A stretch of DNA of 9,493 nucleotides from JACZWZ01 sp036478235. Its GTDB lineage: Bacteria > Actinomycetota > Acidimicrobiia > Spongiisociales > UBA11373. The position numbers and the translations under genes are program-made. The notes beneath the pieces were generated by a model, which saw only the letters and a program-made list of their open reading frames with translations, did not search any database and was not told where the DNA came from. Positions 4,989 through 9,493 of the stretch are shown here, piece by piece (position 1 is the stretch's first letter; the number at the start of each line of letters is the position of its first letter). Location of the stretch: NCBI GenBank assembly GCA_036478235.1, contig JAZGDZ010000030.1, positions 1 to 9,493 of the forward strand, in the 5' to 3' direction.

Positions 4989-7900
4989 TCCCGGTCGGGA
5001 GGCCACATCATACGGACGAAGTCGATCAACTCCGCCGCCGGATTCTCTCCCGGTGCGGGGAGGAACACCACCCGGTCTCGCACGACGGCGCCCCGGGCGA
5101 GGCGCCGCAGTCGGACCTCCTCCGACGAGGAGAGCCTGACCGGGGACAGACGCACCTCGCGGCGCGTGGCGACCACTTCCTCGATCCCGGCCCGCATGGC
5201 CTCGACCCGGAGCCGGGCGACCTCGATCAGCGACGCCGCGTTGGCGGGCAAGGGCCCGTAGCGATCGAGCCACTCGCTCCTCACGTCCTCGACGGCATCG
5301 GAAGTGTCCGCTGCGGCCAATCTTCGGTAGGCCTCGAGCCGGGCCGGCTGATCCGGGACGTAGTCGTCGGGAAGGTGGGCGTCGATCGGAAGCTCGATCC
5401 GTACCTGGGTCGGCGTCGCCGGCACCGGCTCACCGGTCTTCAGCTCGGCGACGGCATCGGCAACCATCTCGACGTAGACGTCGAATCCAACTGCCGAAAG
5501 GTGGCCGGACTGGACGTTCCCCAGGATGCTTCCGGCGCCCCGAATCTCCAGGTCGCGCATGGCCAGCTGGAAGCCGGAGCCGAGGTCACCGAATTCGCCG
5601 ATCGCCTCGAGCCGCCGGTGAGCCTCCTCGGTGAGCCTTTGGTCTTCGGGATGGAACAGGTAGGCATAGGCCCTTTGCGAGGAACGGCCCACCCGGCCTC
5701 TCAGCTGGTACAGCTGCGCCAGCCCGAGGAGGTCGGCGCGCTCCACGACGAGCGTGTTCACCTGGGGAAGGTCCAGCCCCGACTCGATGATCGTGGTGGC
5801 AACGAGCACGTCGTATTCGCCGTTCCAGAAGTCGAGCATCACCTGTTCGAGCCGGCCCTCACTCATCTGCCCGTGGGCTACGGCGTAGCGAGCCTCCGGG
5901 ACCAGCGACTGCAGGCGAACGACCGCATGATCGATCGACTGGACCCGATTGTGGACGTAGAACACCTGGCCTTCGCGCAGCATCTCGCGCCGGATCGCCG
6001 CCGACACGGTACGGTCGTCCTGCGGTCCCACGAAGGTGAGGATCGGATGGCGATCCTCCGGGGGCGTCGAGATCCGGCTCACGTCGCGGACGCCGGTGAG
6101 CACCATCTCCAGCGTGCGAGGAATCGGAGTGGCCGTCAGCGTGAGCACGTCGACCGAGGTGCGCAGCGCCTTGATCCGGTCCTTGGCCGCCACACCGAAG
6201 CGTTGCTCCTCGTCGACGACGAGCAGGCCGAGATCCTTGAATTCGACGTCCTCGCTGAGTATCCGGTGGGTGCCGATCACCACGTCGACACCGCCGTTCG
6301 AAATCCCGGCGGCAACCTCTCTCTGCTGCCCCGGGGTGAGGAAGCGGCTCAACATCTCCACCCGGACCGGATACGGAACGAACCTCTCGGAGAACGTCTG
6401 GTGATGCTGCTGGGCGAGCAGCGTTGTCGGACACAGAACCGCCACCTGGCGCCCGTCCTGGACCGCCTTGAATGCGGCCCGGACCGCCACCTCGGTCTTG
6501 CCGAAGCCGACGTCGCCGAAGACGAGCCGGTCCATCGCCTCGTCGGACTCCATGTCGGCCTTGACGTCGGCGATGGTCGTGAGCTGGTCGGGGGTCTCCT
6601 CGTAGGGGAACGCCGCCTCCAGCTCCCGCTGCCAGGGTGTGTCGGCGGAATGGGCGTATCCCGGTATCTGCGCCCGAGCCCGGTGCAACGCTACGACCTC
6701 CTCGGCTACGACCGCCACCGCCTTGCGCACCCGTCCCCGGGTGCGCTCCCAGTCCGCCCCGCCCATCCGGCTCAGCCTGGGTGATTCCCCCCCGGTGTAC
6801 TTGCGGATGGCAGCGAGCTGGTCGGTGGGAACGTAGAGCTTGTCCATTCCCGCATAGGCGACCAGGAGGTAGTCGCGCTCGACGCCGCCCAGGCTCTGAG
6901 TGACCAGACCCTCGAACCGCCCTATGCCGTGGTGGTGGTGGACGACGAAGTCGCCCTCGGACAGGTCTCCGTATACCGCCGCGGTTCCGGCGGTGCGCCG
7001 CACTCCGACGCGGCGGTGGGCCCGGCGGCGACCGGCGATCTCGTGTTCACCGAGGACCGCCACCTCGAGCTCGGGGATCACGAAGCCGCGATGGATCCCG
7101 GTGGCGATGATCGTGCCCCCGCTGCCCGCTTCCTCGGCCCTGGTGAGCGCCAGGCCCGCCTCGCCGAGTAACCGCCCTACCCGATCGGCCGCAGCCGGCC
7201 CGTCCATGGCGATGACGACGTCGGTGCCGGCTGCGATGAGGGCGCCGACTCCGGCGGCGACCGACTCGGCATCGCCGGGAACCGCATCGAGGCCGCTCAG
7301 GGCAATCGCCTCGCCTCCGGGGCGGGCGGCGGCTGGGGGCGCCTCTATGGTTCTCCCCGGCGGCAGGGCAGCGTCGAGATCCAGGTAGAGCGCCGGGTGC
7401 CGTCCCGCCTCGGGCGCTCCCGGGCCCCAGGTCGAGGCGAGCGCCGCGGCCAGCTCGGACTCCTCCTTTTCGAGATCGTCGGCGCGGTCGCGGGCCCGGG
7501 ACGGCTCGAACAGCACGACGGTGGTCGTCCCCGCGGCTTCGTACAAGGCGGTGCGCTCGCCGGTGAGCCATGGCAACCATGACTCGATGCCGGGGAACGA
7601 CACGCGCTGGGCAATTCGCTCCCACTCGGCAGATGCCCAGGCCTCCTCCTTCTGAAGGCGCTCGGCCACGCCGACCAGCTCGTCGGAGGGCCTCACCTCG
7701 CGGGCAGGGAAGATCTCGACCGATTCAAGCGAATCCTCGGATCGCTGGGTGGCCACCGAGAACTCGGTGACCTCCTCGATGTCGTCGCCCCAGAAGTCGA
7801 CCCGAACCGGACGGGTTCCCTGGGCTGGATAGACGTCGACGAGGCCGCCGCGGACCGCCATCTCGCCCCGCGCCTCGACCCGATCGGTCCGCTCGTATCC

Positions 7901-8341
7901 CAGATCGGCCAGCGCCGTCACCAACCCGGAGAGATCGACACTGTCGCCGACAGTCAGGACGATGGGAGCCACCGGCGACGGGCTCACCCGTTGCACCGCG
8001 GCGCGCACGGAGGCGATCACGACGCGCCCCGGCCCGCCCGTCTGCAGCACGTGGCGAGCCTGCATCCGAGCGGCCATCGTGCTCACGTTGGGCGAGACAT
8101 GCTCGAAAGGAAGCGTCTCCCAGGCGGGCAGATGATCGACCCGGTCTGTGAACAGCTCCAGGTCATCGGCGAGGTCCTCGGCCTCACGCTCTCCGGCGAC
8201 GATGGCCAGCACCGGGCCCGGAGAATGAACGGCCAGGCCCGCCAGCCAAAAGGCACGCGCCGCCGGCGGCACGACCAGCGAGTCCCCCGGCGCGGGTCGT
8301 GCCGCCCATCGTTCGACGAGGGCGGCGAGAGGCACGTTCAT
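4985..8341 (-). CDS. mfd: Transcription-repair coupling factor Mfd
   Basis: A complete 1118-residue Mfd, the ATP-driven translocase that removes RNA polymerase stalled at DNA damage and recruits UvrA. Domains appear in the normal order. The UvrB-like N-terminal module spans about 15-350, with AWETLPFEHVSP at 73-84. The RNA-polymerase interaction domain spans about 461-530, with VVHHHHGIGRFEGL at 466-479. The RecG-like helicase core spans about 560-960. Motifs are Walker A GDVGFGKT (609-616), DEEQ (710-713), TATP (736-739), and QLRGRVGRS (879-887), the last in the translocation (TRG) region. The conserved RGAGSILGNVQSGH segment is at 934-947. The C-terminal regulatory TRCF domain spans about 980-1075. 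Length is slightly below the usual 1150-1200, with no motif missing. The ATG at 8339-8341 has no evident Shine-Dalgarno. It is first in the operon with the lipoprotein PPIase and mazG, and its stop overlaps the next start. Confidence 0.98.
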   Translation of the reverse strand: MNVPLAALVERWAARPAPGDSLVVPPAARAFWLAGLAVHSPGPVLAIVAGEREAEDLADDLELFTDRVDHLPAWETLPFEHVSPNVSTMAARMQARHVLQTGGPGRVVIASVRAAVQRVSPSPVAPIVLTVGDSVDLSGLVTALADLGYERTDRVEARGEMAVRGGLVDVYPAQGTRPVRVDFWGDDIEEVTEFSVATQRSEDSLESVEIFPAREVRPSDELVGVAERLQKEEAWASAEWERIAQRVSFPGIESWLPWLTGERTALYEAAGTTTVVLFEPSRARDRADDLEKEESELAAALASTWGPGAPEAGRHPALYLDLDAALPPGRTIEAPPAAARPGGEAIALSGLDAVPGDAESVAAGVGALIAAGTDVVIAMDGPAAADRVGRLLGEAGLALTRAEEAGSGGTIIATGIHRGFVIPELEVAVLGEHEIAGRRRAHRRVGVRRTAGTAAVYGDLSEGDFVVHHHHGIGRFEGLVTQSLGGVERDYLLVAYAGMDKLYVPTDQLAAIRKYTGGESPRLSRMGGADWERTRGRVRKAVAVVAEEVVALHRARAQIPGYAHSADTPWQRELEAAFPYEETPDQLTTIADVKADMESDEAMDRLVFGDVGFGKTEVAVRAAFKAVQDGRQVAVLCPTTLLAQQHHQTFSERFVPYPVRVEMLSRFLTPGQQREVAAGISNGGVDVVIGTHRILSEDVEFKDLGLLVVDEEQRFGVAAKDRIKALRTSVDVLTLTATPIPRTLEMVLTGVRDVSRISTPPEDRHPILTFVGPQDDRTVSAAIRREMLREGQVFYVHNRVQSIDHAVVRLQSLVPEARYAVAHGQMSEGRLEQVMLDFWNGEYDVLVATTIIESGLDLPQVNTLVVERADLLGLAQLYQLRGRVGRSSQRAYAYLFHPEDQRLTEEAHRRLEAIGEFGDLGSGFQLAMRDLEIRGAGSILGNVQSGHLSAVGFDVYVEMVADAVAELKTGEPVPATPTQVRIELPIDAHLPDDYVPDQPARLEAYRRLAAADTSDAVEDVRSEWLDRYGPLPANAASLIEVARLRVEAMRAGIEEVVATRREVRLSPVRLSSSEEVRLRRLARGAVVRDRVVFLPAPGENPAAELIDFVRMMWPPDRD

Positions 8342-8376
8342 CTGCGGAGAGATCGTACGACCCCTGCTGCGCCACG

Positions 8377-8405
8377 AGTATCAACGGAGAGCCGTTTTCC
8401 GTTCC
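8377..8405 (-). promoter_or_regulatory. Candidate mfd promoter, proximal box pair
   Basis: The minus strand has GGAACG (8405-8400), a 17-nt spacer, then GATACT (8382-8377). The predicted start site near 8370 would give a leader of about 30 nt before the mfd ATG. The -10 is reasonable for a bacterial promoter. The -35 is not TTGACA-like and recalls the GGAAC box of ECF sigma factors, although the -10 is not ECF-like. Support comes from the second copy at 8451-8479, which has the same spacing. Confidence 0.35.
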
Positions 8406-8420
8406 AGGCCTGGCCCGGCC

Positions 8421-8448
8421 GGCACTGATCGACGTGCCTGCCCGGCAC
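8421..8448. repeat. Three alternating GGCAC/GTGCC arms able to form competing hairpins
   Basis: GGCAC (8421-8425), GTGCC (8434-8438) and GGCAC (8444-8448) alternate. The middle arm can pair with either neighbour, with an 8-nt or a 5-nt loop, but not both. Just beside it are CCAGGCCTGG (8404-8413) and CCGGCCGG (8415-8422), both self-complementary. No T-run follows. This may be a terminator region for the epimerase gene or a leader structure; in DNA this rich in G and C, short stems are also expected by chance. Confidence 0.4.
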
Positions 8449-8450
8449 CG

Positions 8451-8479
8451 AGTACCGCGCCCGTCGAGTTTCCCGTTCC
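8451..8479 (-). promoter_or_regulatory. Second promoter-like box pair, same architecture as the proximal one
   Basis: The minus strand has GGAACG (8479-8474), a 17-nt spacer, then GGTACT (8456-8451). The first block extends to GGAACGGGAAAC against GGAACGGAAAAC in the proximal copy (11 of 12 identical). The second block continues as TACTCG in both. The region between the blocks has diverged. It could be an upstream promoter, a duplicated binding site, or a decayed duplicate. Confidence 0.3.
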
Positions 8480-8492
8480 CCGAAACCTGCCC

Positions 8493-8513
8493 AATAGACA
8501 ACGGACAACGGAC
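8493..8513. repeat. Short heptad repeat abutting the epimerase stop codon
   Basis: The plus strand reads AATAGAC, AACGGAC, AACGGAC: three 7-nt units, the last two identical. The final C is the first base of CTA, the complement of the epimerase TAG stop. The unit differs from the CAGTCNY heptads at 2525-2621 but has the same 7-nt period and the same kind of location, right at the 3' end of a gene. Confidence 0.6.
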
Positions 8514-9490
8514 TAAACGATCCCCTGGTCCCGATACCACTCCACGGTCGTCCGCAGCCATTGTTCGGGCGGCGTGTAACGAACCCCCCACTCCCGCTCG
8601 ATCCGGCTCGCGTCGTAAGCGTGGCCGTGGCGCAATGCCCGCACCATCTCCCGGCACAGCGGGGCATCGCGCCGCAGTGCCTTCCACAGGCCGCCCGCCG
8701 CGGTGGCGACGGCGGACAGTGTCCAGGCCGGCAGGTAGCGAACCCTCCGCTCGACACCGCTGACGGCCGTCAGCAGCGCCACCGCCTCGCGGATCGAGGT
8801 GGCCCATCCGCTGACGAGATAGCGCTCGCCGGAAACGCCCTGCCGCTCGGCCTCGAGATGAACCGCCACGACGTCGTCGATGAAGACGAGGCTCACCGGC
8901 GAATCGACGGCGAACCGGAGCCTCCCCCTCAGGTAGGCGATCAGAATCCGGGCGGTCCCTCCGGTGCGGCCCGGACCCTGGACGGAGGACGGGTTGACCG
9001 AGACGAACGGCACTTCGACCCGCCGCGCCTCGGCCTGTCCGGCGAGCTCGGCGAGATGCTTGGAGCGCTCGTACACCGTCAGGTACGTCCCGCGGTGCGG
9101 CGTGGCCTCGGTGCCGACGACTCCGGCCTCCTCACCGATCGTCGTCGCCGAGGAGGTGAAGATCACGCGAGAGGTGCCGGCTCGTGCCGCCGCTCGCACC
9201 ACCGCCGTGGTGCCGGCGACGTTGACTCGCTCCAGCTGCGCCGGGCGATACAAGCAGGCGGCATTGAGACCGGCGACGTGGAAGACCGTCGAGCACCCGG
9301 CCGCCCCCGACACGAGCGACTCCTCGTCGAGCAGGTCGCCCCGGACCGGTTCCGCCCCGGCGGCCCGAATTGCATCGGCCGCCGCCACGGTGCGCACCAG
9401 GGCACGCACTTCTCGTCCCTCGCCGACCAGCCGCCGTAGCAGGGCGCCTCCGATGAAACCGGTCCCGCCGGTGAGAAAGACCTCAGGCAT
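8513..9490 (-). CDS. NAD(P)-dependent epimerase/dehydratase, extended SDR, dihydroflavonol-reductase/HpnA-like
   Basis: A 325-residue extended short-chain dehydrogenase/reductase. The N-terminus is the Rossmann dinucleotide loop TGGTGFIG (7-14), with glycines G8, G11 and G14. RGDLLD (50-55) is the usual adenine-contact segment, and VFHVAG (69-74) matches the family's fourth strand. The catalytic set is S113/S114 in FTSSAT and Y140-x3-K144 in YERSK. The middle motif VSVNPSSVQGPG is typical of the dihydroflavonol-4-reductase and HpnA (hopanoid-associated sugar epimerase) branches, as is the late VFIDDVV. The C-terminal region, including YLPAWTLSAVATAAG, is the substrate lid. Substrate cannot be told from sequence; a sugar nucleotide or a lipid-type carbonyl compound are both possible. 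The start is ATG at 9488-9490, only 3 nt from the window edge, so an upstream in-frame start cannot be excluded. No signal peptide is seen. The stop is TAG at 8513-8515. Confidence 0.88.
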   Translation of the reverse strand: MPEVFLTGGTGFIGGALLRRLVGEGREVRALVRTVAAADAIRAAGAEPVRGDLLDEESLVSGAAGCSTVFHVAGLNAACLYRPAQLERVNVAGTTAVVRAAARAGTSRVIFTSSATTIGEEAGVVGTEATPHRGTYLTVYERSKHLAELAGQAEARRVEVPFVSVNPSSVQGPGRTGGTARILIAYLRGRLRFAVDSPVSLVFIDDVVAVHLEAERQGVSGERYLVSGWATSIREAVALLTAVSGVERRVRYLPAWTLSAVATAAGGLWKALRRDAPLCREMVRALRHGHAYDASRIEREWGVRYTPPEQWLRTTVEWYRDQGIV

Positions 9491-9493
9491 CAG

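Larger units (their letters stand above)
8342..8512. other. 171-nt gap between the epimerase gene and mfd
   Basis: No coding frame here has family resemblance. The gap holds the heptad tract (8493-8513), the two promoter-like box pairs, the competing hairpins at 8421-8448, and the self-complementary CCAGGCCTGG. Transcription of mfd probably starts here, so the epimerase is probably a separate transcription unit. Confidence 0.6.

Noticed and set aside
4989..5273. Upstream ATG start for the PPIase at 5273
   Set aside because: It would bury the lipoprotein signal peptide behind about 95 Arg/Gly-rich residues read from inside mfd.
4284..6784. Two long plus-strand open frames opposite the PPIase and mfd genes
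   Set aside because: Same antisense effect of GC-rich third positions over strongly identified genes.
6926..6945. Run of histidine codons in mfd as a repeat expansion
   Set aside because: The HHHH falls at the conserved VVH-x2-HGIGR motif of the RNA-polymerase interaction domain, so it is ordinary variation.

Overview
The window looks like a piece of the main chromosome of a high-GC Gram-positive bacterium (Actinomycetota). Three things point there: the strong G/C bias at third codon positions, the family content, and a gene order that matches a mycobacterial housekeeping block. From memory, Mycobacterium tuberculosis Rv1020-Rv1026 runs mfd, mazG, a lipoprotein gene, eno, ftsB/divIC, a DUF501 gene, ppx. 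The deep-branching flavour (lipoprotein parvulin, two-part MazG, short Mfd) would fit Acidimicrobiia or a related uncultured class, but that placement is inference.

All complete genes lie on the minus strand, so transcription runs from high to low coordinates. Region 1 (8513-9490) is an NAD(P)-dependent epimerase/reductase, followed by a 171-nt gap (8342-8512). That gap holds a short heptad repeat, competing hairpins and two promoter-like boxes with the same spacing. Region 2 (2629-8341) is a translationally coupled operon: mfd (transcription-repair coupling factor), a parvulin-type lipoprotein chaperone, and mazG (NTP pyrophosphohydrolase with an N-terminal methylase-like domain). The two junctions are 4-nt stop/start overlaps (TTGA and ATGA).

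Region 3 (2464-2628, running into the mazG stop) is a 165-nt spacer made almost wholly of structured DNA: a perfect 12-bp-arm hairpin across the mazG stop codon, two opposed tracts of 7-nt repeats, and a perfect 14-bp-arm palindrome upstream of eno. Region 4 (274-2463) is a second tight operon: eno (GTG start with a strong Shine-Dalgarno), the ftsB/divIC-like division gene, and a DUF501 gene, again with overlapping stops and starts. Region 5 (left edge) is the 3' end of a plus-strand gene, probably a glyoxalase-like (VOC fold) protein, convergent with the DUF501 gene. The ppx/gppA gene that usually follows DUF501 is absent from this position.

The coding content is conserved housekeeping: repair of transcription-blocking lesions, nucleotide pool cleaning, extracytoplasmic folding, glycolysis and septum formation. 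I see no defence system, mobile gene, CRISPR array, tRNA or rRNA. The most unusual material is in the two gaps of about 170 nt, where repeats and palindromes are concentrated.
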